The translations under genes and the position numbers were made by a program. Below the pieces are notes generated by a model. The model was not told the DNA's origin, ran no database searches, and saw only the letters and a list, made by a program, of their open reading frames with translations. A stretch of 35,019 bases of DNA from Flavobacteriales bacterium (lineage in GTDB: Bacteria > Bacteroidota > Bacteroidia > Flavobacteriales_D > Crocinitomicaceae): the NCBI GenBank assembly GCA_947500755.1, contig CANMTO010000027.1, forward strand, positions 1 through 35,019. Reading direction: 5' to 3'. Of the stretch, positions 10,033-17,431 are shown one piece after another. The first letter of the stretch is position 1; every line of letters begins with the position of its first letter.

Positions 10033-11502
10033 CTAGAGTCCGAACCCTTTATAATCCCTTGTGCCACTTGGCGTGACAATCTCCAATAAGATTCCCCGGT
10101 TAACCCCATTGAGCTTATTAGTTAGCTCGTCGATACTCTCTATCGGGTCGTTGTTTACCTTGGTGATTATTGTTCCCTCACTGATCCCGATGGACTTCAA
10201 TTTTCCGGTTGTGATGCTTTTTACTTTAACGCCAAAGGAGATGTTTAAGTCTTTTTTTTCTTTATCGGTCAACGCTACAAAGGTAGCTCCTAGTGCAAAA
10301 TTCTTGGTTATTTCTTCCTTACTCAATAATTCGGTTTCGCCATCTTTATTTCGAAGTACTAAATCAAGCACCTCTTCGTCTCCATTTTTCTTGCGGACCG
10401 TTATAACCACCTTATCGCCGGGTCTGCGTTTCCCGATTTCTTCTTGCATCTGTGCAGGCGAATTAACTTCTTTTACTCCTATTTTCAGAATTACATCTCC
10501 CGTCTTCAATCCTCCTTTATCTGCGGAACCACCGTTGACTACGCTATTAATATAAATTCCTTTCAAGTTGGGTAGCTTTTCTTTCTCTTTTAATTCTTGA
10601 TTGATCGAAGAGATTTGAACACCCAAGTAGGCCCGTTGAACCAAGCCGTAATCAATTAAATCCTTTACGACTTTCTCCATAAGATTAACCGGTATGGCAA
10701 AGGAATAGCCGGAATAGGCACCCGTTTGAGAGGCAATCGCGGTATTGATTCCAACCAGTTCTCCTTTTGTATTGACAAGTGCCCCCCCGCTGTTTCCTGG
10801 ATTTACAGCCGCATCTGTTTGTATGAATGATTCAATGGGTACCACCTCTTTATCTGTTCGATCCGCGAGTAAATTAATGTTTCGTGCTTTCGCACTTACT
10901 ATACCTGCGGTCACCGTAGAGGTGAGATTGAAGGGATTGCCAACCGCCAATACCCATTCTCCGATTTTTAAGACATCACTGTTTCCAAATTTCATAGGGA
11001 CAAAAGTTCCCGTGCCTTCTATTTTTAATACCGCAAGATCGGTGGAAGGGTCAGCTCCAACCACCTTCGCCGTATATTCTGAATTGTCGTTCAGAATTAC
11101 ATGAATTTCTGAGGCATTTTCAATGACGTGATTGTTTGTTACAATATATCCCTCGGAAGAGATGATGACACCAGACCCAGCGCCAGAACCGTATTGCTTG
11201 AATTCTCGTCCGCCCGCGCCTGGACCATAAAAGAACTCCTGATATAAATCCCGTTGGAAGGTAGTTGAAACCACTTTTGTTGTTACGTGGACCACCGAAT
11301 TCACACTCGTTTCTGACGCTGCGGTTAAATCAGGTATTACCTCTCCATTCATTCCAACAGCTTGCGCATGGTAGGTTGAACCATCTAAAACCTTGTCTGA
11401 TATTTTGGTTGCTGATGATTGATACGTTAAATAAGCGGCCAAGGGTAGCGATCCTCCTAAAAAAGAAATCAATAATACATGGATCAAATTTTTTCCTTTC
11501 AT
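10033..11502 (-). CDS. htrA: HtrA/Deg-family periplasmic serine protease with two PDZ domains
   Basis: Deg proteases degrade or refold misfolded envelope proteins. I chose the ATG at 11502, not the in-frame ATG 48 bases upstream, because it places a signal peptide or anchor (MKGKNLIHVLLISFLGGSLP) at the very start; the length is then 489 residues. The trypsin-fold triad is His125 (VTNNHVIEN), Asp155 (DPSTDLAVLK) and Ser238 (NPGNSGGALV). PDZ1 follows at about 285-375 (RAYLGVQ, GGLKTGDVILKI) and a shorter PDZ2 occupies the last 90 residues. A Gly-rich stretch before the protease core (GAGGREFKQYGSGAGSG) fits the LA loop region. The gene diverges from dapF and lies 133 bases upstream of rpoD, with no clear terminator between. 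Confidence 0.95.
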   Translation of the reverse strand: MKGKNLIHVLLISFLGGSLPLAAYLTYQSSATKISDKVLDGSTYHAQAVGMNGEVIPDLTAASETSVNSVVHVTTKVVSTTFQRDLYQEFFYGPGAGGREFKQYGSGAGSGVIISSEGYIVTNNHVIENASEIHVILNDNSEYTAKVVGADPSTDLAVLKIEGTGTFVPMKFGNSDVLKIGEWVLAVGNPFNLTSTVTAGIVSAKARNINLLADRTDKEVVPIESFIQTDAAVNPGNSGGALVNTKGELVGINTAIASQTGAYSGYSFAIPVNLMEKVVKDLIDYGLVQRAYLGVQISSINQELKEKEKLPNLKGIYINSVVNGGSADKGGLKTGDVILKIGVKEVNSPAQMQEEIGKRRPGDKVVITVRKKNGDEEVLDLVLRNKDGETELLSKEEITKNFALGATFVALTDKEKKDLNISFGVKVKSITTGKLKSIGISEGTIITKVNNDPIESIDELTNKLNGVNRGILLEIVTPSGTRDYKGFGL

Positions 11503-11614
11503 GTGCTTAAATTTTAATTTACATGCAATAATAACAAGCTCCTTGAACATATGAAATTCAAGTCCTGTTAAAGATTGTTAAGCACATTTGACAACATTTC
11601 CCTACTTTTACGGT

Positions 11615-12397
11615 ATGTTGGTTCAGTTTGAAAAATACCAAGGCGCTGGAAATGATTTTATCATGATTGATAACCGAAGGGGTACATACAACACCTTGGG
11701 AATCGATCAAATAAAATGGATGTGCAATCGCCATTGTGGAATAGGCTCTGACGGGTTGATCTTACTGAATGAAGCAAGCAATGCCGATTTTGAAATGGAT
11801 TTTTACAACCCAGATGCTTCTAAAAGTTTCTGCGGTAATGGTGCGCGCTGTGTTGTTGCTTTTGCAAATGCGCTAGGCGTTGATTCTTCAACTCAAACGT
11901 TTCATGCAATTGATGGAATTCATGAGTATACCCTTGAAGGTGCTTCCATAGGTATTCACATGGGAGATGTAAATCATATTGAATTCTTTGGGGAAGATTC
12001 AGCGCTCATGAATACAGGTTCACCACATTATATTACCTTATCTGATGATTTAAGCACGGAGAATACCTTAGCTAAAGGGCGTGAAATTCGTTACTCAGTG
12101 CCATTTAAGAAGGATGGAGTAAACGTAAATTTGGTTCAAGTTAAAACAAGCCATGAAATTGATATTGCAACCTACGAACGAGGCGTAGAACATGAGACCT
12201 TGGCCTGTGGGACAGGTGCCACGGCATGTGCCTTGTTTTTAGCCTTCAGAAATGAACTCACCCGAGGAACGATAGTGGTAAATGCAAAGGGCGGGAAATT
12301 AGCAGTTCGTTTTGTTCGAAATGAATCCGGATTTGAGCACATATGGTTATTTGGTCCTGCGTCAAACGTATTTAATGGAGAAATAACCCTGTTATGA
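11615..12397 (+). CDS. dapF: Diaminopimelate epimerase
   Basis: DapF interconverts LL- and meso-diaminopimelate, the last epimerisation before lysine and peptidoglycan crosslinking residues. The two catalytic cysteines are Cys73 (FCGNGARC) and Cys198 (ACGTGATA). The N-terminus MLVQFEKYQGAGNDFIMID matches the family start, so I use the ATG at 11615; the frame is open upstream to a TTG at 11588, which would add nine residues not seen in homologues. The 260 residues are normal for the family. It is the first gene of a run of six plus-strand genes and its stop overlaps the next start by 4 bases (ATGA), which suggests translational coupling. Confidence 0.97.
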   Translation: MLVQFEKYQGAGNDFIMIDNRRGTYNTLGIDQIKWMCNRHCGIGSDGLILLNEASNADFEMDFYNPDASKSFCGNGARCVVAFANALGVDSSTQTFHAIDGIHEYTLEGASIGIHMGDVNHIEFFGEDSALMNTGSPHYITLSDDLSTENTLAKGREIRYSVPFKKDGVNVNLVQVKTSHEIDIATYERGVEHETLACGTGATACALFLAFRNELTRGTIVVNAKGGKLAVRFVRNESGFEHIWLFGPASNVFNGEITLL

Positions 12398-12939
12398 GCT
12401 TTTTAAATGGTTTAACGATTTCCCTAAGAGCAGTAGAGCCAAGCGATGCCTCTACCTTATTCATTTGGGAAAATAATCGCTTGAATTGGCGGGTAAGCCA
12501 TACAGAAGTCCCGTTCTCCATGCACAATATACATCAGCTCATTGAACAGTTTTCAAACCTGCGAAATTCAGGACAGCTACGTTTAATGATCGACCGAAAA
12601 GAATCAGGTAAACCTGTTGGTACCATTGATCTGTTCGATGTGAATTTTAAGCATGGATTTGCCACCATAGGGATTTTAATTGCAGATGATGCCGACCGTG
12701 GTCAAGGTATTGCCACTGAAGCACTTTCGCTGTGCATTGCATACTGCCGGGATGAATTAGAGTTGCGGAACTTACAATGTTTTGTACAATCAGACAATGT
12801 GCCCAGTATATACCTCTTTCAAAAGTTAGGGTTTCGGGAAGTGGGAATTCGGAAGGAGTGGTATATTTACAATGGAAAATTAACGGATGAAATCGCGTTT
12901 CAATTATGTTTAAAAAATCAAAAAGAGGAATCTATTTAA
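12394..12939 (+). CDS. GNAT-family N-acetyltransferase (RimJ/RimL-like)
   Basis: The 181 residues have the GNAT fold: N-terminal LRAVEPSDA typical of the RimJ/RimL/SpeG branch, strand 4 around FATIGILIADD, the acetyl-CoA pyrophosphate loop DRGQGIATEAL, and the C-terminal NVPSIYLFQKLGFREVG helix-strand. It would transfer acetyl from acetyl-CoA to an amine, but the substrate is unknown. The position between dapF and mltG, which I recall as recurring in Bacteroidota, hints at a cell-wall or ribosomal-protein substrate, but that is only context. It overlaps dapF by 4 bases and mltG by 34 bases. Confidence 0.88.
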   Translation: MSFLNGLTISLRAVEPSDASTLFIWENNRLNWRVSHTEVPFSMHNIHQLIEQFSNLRNSGQLRLMIDRKESGKPVGTIDLFDVNFKHGFATIGILIADDADRGQGIATEALSLCIAYCRDELELRNLQCFVQSDNVPSIYLFQKLGFREVGIRKEWYIYNGKLTDEIAFQLCLKNQKEESI

Positions 12940-13991
12940 CGGTTGCAGCTAGCCTTCTACTAATTATTTTCTTGGTGCTTCTGCCTAAACTGCTTGTCCT
13001 TTGGTCGGGTATGTCTACCACCACGAATTCAGAAAATATTGCCTTTCTAATTAGTTCACCTACCTCGCCCGAAGCGTTGGCATCCCAACTGGAAAAAGAA
13101 GGTTTAATTACGGATAAAGACGCTTTTTTAAAAGTAGCCTCCTATAAGAAGTTAAATAAAAACCGAATTGCCCTGGGAATGTATGAAATTCAACCTCATA
13201 CCTCATTTCGGACCTTACTTAATGGATTTACCATAAATTCAGCCGGAAATGGGAATGCTGAAATTGAGGTTCCGGTGACCTTCAATAATTGCAAAACCAT
13301 TTATCAAATGGCAGGAAAAGTATCCGCATGCCTTGATCTTGATAGTTCGAAATTGATTTCCCATTTACTTTCCGGTTCCACCTTAACGAAATATGGGTTT
13401 ACAGTGGAACAGTTGCCAGCCCTGTTTATTCCAAATACCTACAAGCTTTATTACGACACGGATGAGAACGCGTTTACCCAACGCATGGCCGACGAATTTA
13501 AATTGTTTTGGACCGAGGCAAGAAAAGCAAAAATGAAGGCAGTCGGTTTGAATTCTCCAAGCGAAGTAACTACCTTAGCAAGCATCGTTTATGCTGAACA
13601 ATCGGTCAATGCCGATGAATGGCCTACGATTGCTGGCTTGTATTTAAATCGCGTTCGAACCGGAATGAAATTGCAATCTGATCCAACCTTTAAATTTTGT
13701 TGGGGTGATAAATTGGAAGGAGTACAACGCTTGCTAGCAGTTCACCGAAATATTGTTTGCCCATACAATACCTACCTCGTAAAAGGCTTGCCGCCAGGAC
13801 CAATTAACTTGCCATCCACGGCCGTATTAGACGCTGTTTTAAATGCACCAAGCGTTAATTACTTGTATATGTGTGCAAAACCTGATTATTCAGGTCGTCA
13901 CAATTTTGCGGTAAGTGGCGCAGAGCACCTTCGAAATGCGAAGGTTTTTCAGGATTGGCTTGGCGCAGAACAAAAAAAGAAAAAACGATAA
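12906..13991 (+). CDS. mltG: Endolytic murein transglycosylase MltG (YceG-like)
   Basis: MltG cleaves nascent glycan strands inside the chain and so sets their length; it is anchored in the inner membrane. The 361 residues begin with a basic stretch and one transmembrane helix (about residues 9-33), followed by a LysM-like region and the YceG catalytic domain. The catalytic Glu is Glu231 in ASIVYAEQ, aligning with E. coli Glu218. The neighbouring acidic residue of E. coli (Glu216) is Tyr229 here. RTGMKLQSDPT and GLPPGPINLPS are the other conserved family blocks. Its start lies inside the GNAT gene (34-base overlap) and its stop is 3 bases before the next ATG. Confidence 0.94.
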   Translation: MFKKSKRGIYLTVAASLLLIIFLVLLPKLLVLWSGMSTTTNSENIAFLISSPTSPEALASQLEKEGLITDKDAFLKVASYKKLNKNRIALGMYEIQPHTSFRTLLNGFTINSAGNGNAEIEVPVTFNNCKTIYQMAGKVSACLDLDSSKLISHLLSGSTLTKYGFTVEQLPALFIPNTYKLYYDTDENAFTQRMADEFKLFWTEARKAKMKAVGLNSPSEVTTLASIVYAEQSVNADEWPTIAGLYLNRVRTGMKLQSDPTFKFCWGDKLEGVQRLLAVHRNIVCPYNTYLVKGLPPGPINLPSTAVLDAVLNAPSVNYLYMCAKPDYSGRHNFAVSGAEHLRNAKVFQDWLGAEQKKKKR

Positions 13992-13994
13992 GCT

Positions 13995-14984
13995 ATGGAT
14001 CGCAGGAAATTTATTCAAGCAGGATCCTTATTGGTGGCAGTGGGTATGATTGAACCCGTAAAAGGAGCAATACTTCCTGCGTATATGTTTGAAGAACGAA
14101 TTGAAGGTCCATTGATCATCTCCACGTGGATTCACGGCTTAGAGGCAAATCGAGCAGGATGGAAGGTGCTTCAGCAAGGCGGGAGTGCATTAGATGCAAC
14201 CGTTGCCGGAGCAATGCAAACAGAGTCAGACATTACAAACCGAAGTGTCGGTATAGGAGGTAGGCCGGATCGAACAGGTCATGTTACCTTGGATGCATGC
14301 TGCATGGACGGTGATGGTAGAAGTGGATCGGTTGGATTTTTGGAGGGAATTGCTCATCCCGCGGCAGTAGCAAAAGCCGTGATGGAAAAGACTCCGCATG
14401 CTATGTTGGTTGGGGCCGGCGCTAAACAGTTTGCGTTGGATCACGGATTTGAAACCATTAAAACACCAATTCCTGAGGTAAAAAAAGATTACCTCGCATG
14501 GAAAAAAGAGAATAAAGACCTATTCAAAAGACCAAAAATAAATCACGAAAACCATGATACCATTGGTTTAATTGCCAGGGATGCGAATGGGAGCTTTGGC
14601 GGAACGTGTACAACCAGTGGTTGGGCATACAAGATGCCGGGTCGGTTAGGTGATTCTCCAATTATTGGTGCTGGACTCTTTGTAGACAATGAGGTTGGAG
14701 CCGCCACGGCAACAGGATTAGGTGAGGCCATCATACGGGTTGCTGGAAGTGCCATTGTAGTTGAACTCATGCGGAATGGCATGAAGCCTTCTGAGGCTTG
14801 TCGGGAGGTGGTAATGCGCATTATTCGTAAAAACAAAGACTTGACGGGCTTGCAATGTGGATTTATTGCAATCGACAATAAAGGAAATGTGGGTGGATTT
14901 TCCGTGTATAATGGCTTTAATTTTGCGATGAAAACGAATACTCGAGATGAAATGGTAGACACCGAATATGACCGTAAATGGTAA
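13995..14984 (+). CDS. Glycosylasparaginase (N4-(beta-N-acetylglucosaminyl)-L-asparaginase)
   Basis: This Ntn-hydrolase family cuts the GlcNAc-Asn bond that links N-glycans to protein. The 329 residues match the bacterial enzyme known from Elizabethkingia. Trp45 (ISTWIHGL) fits the substrate-binding tryptophan. Thr189 in NHDTIGLI is the nucleophile freed by autoproteolysis. The following GTCTTSG and PGRLGDSPIIGAG hold the substrate Arg and Asp. The N-terminus MDRRKFIQAGSLLVAVG carries an RR-K-F-I twin-arginine motif, so export through Tat to the periplasm is likely. Folded export suits an enzyme that must process itself, but that link is my inference. The gene sits 3 bases after mltG and overlaps the beta-mannosidase gene by 7 bases. 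Isoaspartyl peptidase is the alternative family, but the Trp and PGRLGDSP block favour glycosylasparaginase. Confidence 0.9.
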   Translation: MDRRKFIQAGSLLVAVGMIEPVKGAILPAYMFEERIEGPLIISTWIHGLEANRAGWKVLQQGGSALDATVAGAMQTESDITNRSVGIGGRPDRTGHVTLDACCMDGDGRSGSVGFLEGIAHPAAVAKAVMEKTPHAMLVGAGAKQFALDHGFETIKTPIPEVKKDYLAWKKENKDLFKRPKINHENHDTIGLIARDANGSFGGTCTTSGWAYKMPGRLGDSPIIGAGLFVDNEVGAATATGLGEAIIRVAGSAIVVELMRNGMKPSEACREVVMRIIRKNKDLTGLQCGFIAIDNKGNVGGFSVYNGFNFAMKTNTRDEMVDTEYDRKW

Positions 14985-17431
14985 GAATAGGGTTTCTTTT
15001 GTTCATTTGTTTTATTGCAATTATCGTCCGTTCCCAAAACTCGCTGGTACTCTCGTGGGAAATTCAACATCCCACATCACAAGAATGGTTTCCGCTTGGG
15101 GAGCGAGGCAGTGTGCAAGAAGCGTTATATCAACAAGGGATTTTACCCGATCCATTTTATGGGGAAAATGAGAAGTTATATCAATGGATTGAGGAGCACC
15201 AATGGCATCTTAGAAGCCGTTTTTTTCTTACAGAATCCTTATTCAATGGTGCAGAAGTTGAGCTAGATTTCCCATGCATTGATACCTATGCCTCTATTTC
15301 TATAAACAAGCAAAAAATTCTTGAAGCGCAGAACTATTTTCATCCGTATCTGGTGGACATTCGCGATAAACTGGTGCTGGGGTATAACGATATTGAAGCG
15401 GTATTTACACCACCCGTGCTTTATCACAAAACTACCTACGAAAATCAGTCGTTTCATTACCCGGCGCCTAACGATAATGCAAAGATCAAAGCCGCGCCCT
15501 TAACCCGAAAACCACAATATCAATTTGGGTGGGACTGGGCACCACGCTTAAATACCCTAGGATTTCCTAATCCCGTTTCTGTCAGGGTGAAAGAATATCA
15601 ACCGATGAAATCCGCAGTCGCAAATACGATGGAACTTGGTGAAACAGCCCACATGCAACTCGTTATTTTAAAAGAAAAAACACCAGGTGGAAGTAGTATT
15701 CGCTCTTGTGCGTTTGGGTTTTCTGTACGTTGTGATACGAGCTGTATTCAACGAATCACCTTTGATATTCTGAATCCAATCCTGTGGTGGCCAACAGGTT
15801 CTGGTCCTGCATATTTATACAAAGATACCCTGATTTTAACCGATGCCCATGGAGAAGAAATTCAGCGATTTCCATATTCTTTTGGCGTTCGAACGGTGAA
15901 ACTAATTCAAGATAAGGATCAATGGGGGACTTCCTTTGCGTTTGAGATCAATGGAAAGCCAATGTTCATGAAGGGTGGCGACATGATTCCTCCAAGTATG
16001 TATGGTGGAAAAACCTCAACCAAGGAATGGGAGGATTGGGTTAAGTTGATGGTGAATAGTAACTTTAATATGGTTAGAATTTGGGGAGGAGGGGACTACG
16101 CTACGGAGGATTTCTTGAACGAATGTGATCGCTTAGGTCTCATGGTGTGGCATGATGCGATGTTTGCCTGTGCCATGTATCCCGGGGATTCTCTTTTTTT
16201 AGCCAATGTAAAAGAAGAGTTTGATTTTCAACTTCCACGCCTTGCGAAGCATCCTTCGGTCGTTTACATCAATGGGAATAATGAGGTAGATGTGGCCTGG
16301 AAGAATTGGGGGTTTCAAGTGCAATATATGCTGAATAAAGACGACCAAGCCGTGATTGAAAAAGCATATGATGACCTTTTTAAGAACGTATTGCCAAACA
16401 CCTTAGCCAAGTATTCAAATCTGCCCTATGAGCATACGTCGCCCTTAAGCAATTGGGGCAAGCATGAATTTTACAATCACGGAACGCAACACTATTGGGG
16501 TGTTTGGCATGGAACAGATCCCATGTCGGATTTCGCTACAAAAATCGGACGTTTTAACGCGGAATTTGGTTTCCAGAGTTTCCCCGAATTTCCTACCTTA
16601 CTGACATTCAGCTCGAAGTTAGATTGGGATTTGAATTCAGCCGTCATGAAGCATCACCAGAAAAGCTATGTGGGGAATGGGATGATATTAAAACACGCGA
16701 AAGGCTTGTATGGCAAGCCAAAGAGTTTTGAAGAATTCGTCTATTTTTCTCAACTCACTCAAGCGTATGCCGTTTCCTCCGCAATCAGTGGACATTTATT
16801 AGATGCTCCGAGGTGTATGGGTACCTTGTATTGGCAAATAAACGATTGCTGGCCAGGGCCTACCTGGTCTAGTATGGACTATGAAGGGCAATATAAAGCG
16901 TTACACTATGGGGTAAAGGAACTTTATGAAGAGTTAACCGCAGTAAAACAAGTAATCAATAATAAGGAGCGCGTCTATCTTCTTTCAAATAATACAGAGG
17001 TAAAAGAAGCTAAAATTACAACCTCTGTTTTTTCGATTGAGAAAAAAGGAGTCAAGGAATTAAATGTTGAAAATCAGTATGTTTCCTTGGATAATTTCAA
17101 CCATAAGGTTTTGTATGAACAAGGAACTGATGATACACCTCGCATCATTAAAGTGGATTTACCAAACGAGGGTCATCGCATATTTCTAACGGGTCGTTTG
17201 AAATCGGATCGAACCGTTACTTACAACATGGAAGTAGTACAAGTGGATACGCTAGGCCGCAACGCTTTATTAGTTATTGAAAATGAGGATTTCATGGCCG
17301 ATGTTTGGATGTTTTCTTCGGTGCCTGGAGTGCGCTTTAGTTCGAATTTTTGTAATTTACTTCCTGGAAAACACGAATTTCCTTTTACTTTTGAATCCGC
17401 TACGGGTATAATTAAATTAATGTATCGATGA
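14978..17431 (+). CDS. Beta-mannosidase, glycoside hydrolase family 2
   Basis: The enzyme removes terminal beta-mannose, such as the Man-beta-1,4-GlcNAc core of N-glycans or mannan oligosaccharides. The 817 residues have a Sec signal peptide (about residues 1-19), the GH2 sugar-binding jelly roll, an immunoglobulin-like domain and the TIM barrel. QFGWDWAPR (182-190) and LWWPTG (269-274) are hallmark beta-mannosidase blocks. The acid/base is Glu436 in INGNNEVD and the nucleophile Glu529 in NAEFGFQSFPEF. The length is normal. Overlaps of 7 bases with the glycosylasparaginase gene and 4 bases with the receptor gene show tight coupling. In animal lysosomes these two enzymes act on the same glycan core, which supports a shared glycoprotein substrate here. 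Confidence 0.93.
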   Translation: MVRIGFLLFICFIAIIVRSQNSLVLSWEIQHPTSQEWFPLGERGSVQEALYQQGILPDPFYGENEKLYQWIEEHQWHLRSRFFLTESLFNGAEVELDFPCIDTYASISINKQKILEAQNYFHPYLVDIRDKLVLGYNDIEAVFTPPVLYHKTTYENQSFHYPAPNDNAKIKAAPLTRKPQYQFGWDWAPRLNTLGFPNPVSVRVKEYQPMKSAVANTMELGETAHMQLVILKEKTPGGSSIRSCAFGFSVRCDTSCIQRITFDILNPILWWPTGSGPAYLYKDTLILTDAHGEEIQRFPYSFGVRTVKLIQDKDQWGTSFAFEINGKPMFMKGGDMIPPSMYGGKTSTKEWEDWVKLMVNSNFNMVRIWGGGDYATEDFLNECDRLGLMVWHDAMFACAMYPGDSLFLANVKEEFDFQLPRLAKHPSVVYINGNNEVDVAWKNWGFQVQYMLNKDDQAVIEKAYDDLFKNVLPNTLAKYSNLPYEHTSPLSNWGKHEFYNHGTQHYWGVWHGTDPMSDFATKIGRFNAEFGFQSFPEFPTLLTFSSKLDWDLNSAVMKHHQKSYVGNGMILKHAKGLYGKPKSFEEFVYFSQLTQAYAVSSAISGHLLDAPRCMGTLYWQINDCWPGPTWSSMDYEGQYKALHYGVKELYEELTAVKQVINNKERVYLLSNNTEVKEAKITTSVFSIEKKGVKELNVENQYVSLDNFNHKVLYEQGTDDTPRIIKVDLPNEGHRIFLTGRLKSDRTVTYNMEVVQVDTLGRNALLVIENEDFMADVWMFSSVPGVRFSSNFCNLLPGKHEFPFTFESATGIIKLMYR

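Noticed and set aside
10061..10555. A 164-codon plus-strand frame opposite the HtrA PDZ region
   Set aside because: Composition is that of an antisense shadow (Ser, Leu and Pro runs), and the opposite gene is clearly real.
11502..11550. Longer HtrA start at 11550
   Set aside because: It would place 16 residues before the signal peptide; the ATG at 11502 gives a standard exported N-terminus.
11588..11614. Upstream TTG start for dapF, and a TAnnTTTG-like TACTTTTA at 11603-11610 as promoter of a leaderless mRNA
   Set aside because: The nine extra residues do not match DapF homologues, and the promoter-like element differs at the last base and lies too close to the ATG to call without start-site data.
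14543..15070. A 175-codon minus-strand frame crossing the glycosylasparaginase/beta-mannosidase junction
   Set aside because: It lies antisense to two conserved coding regions and shows no domain.
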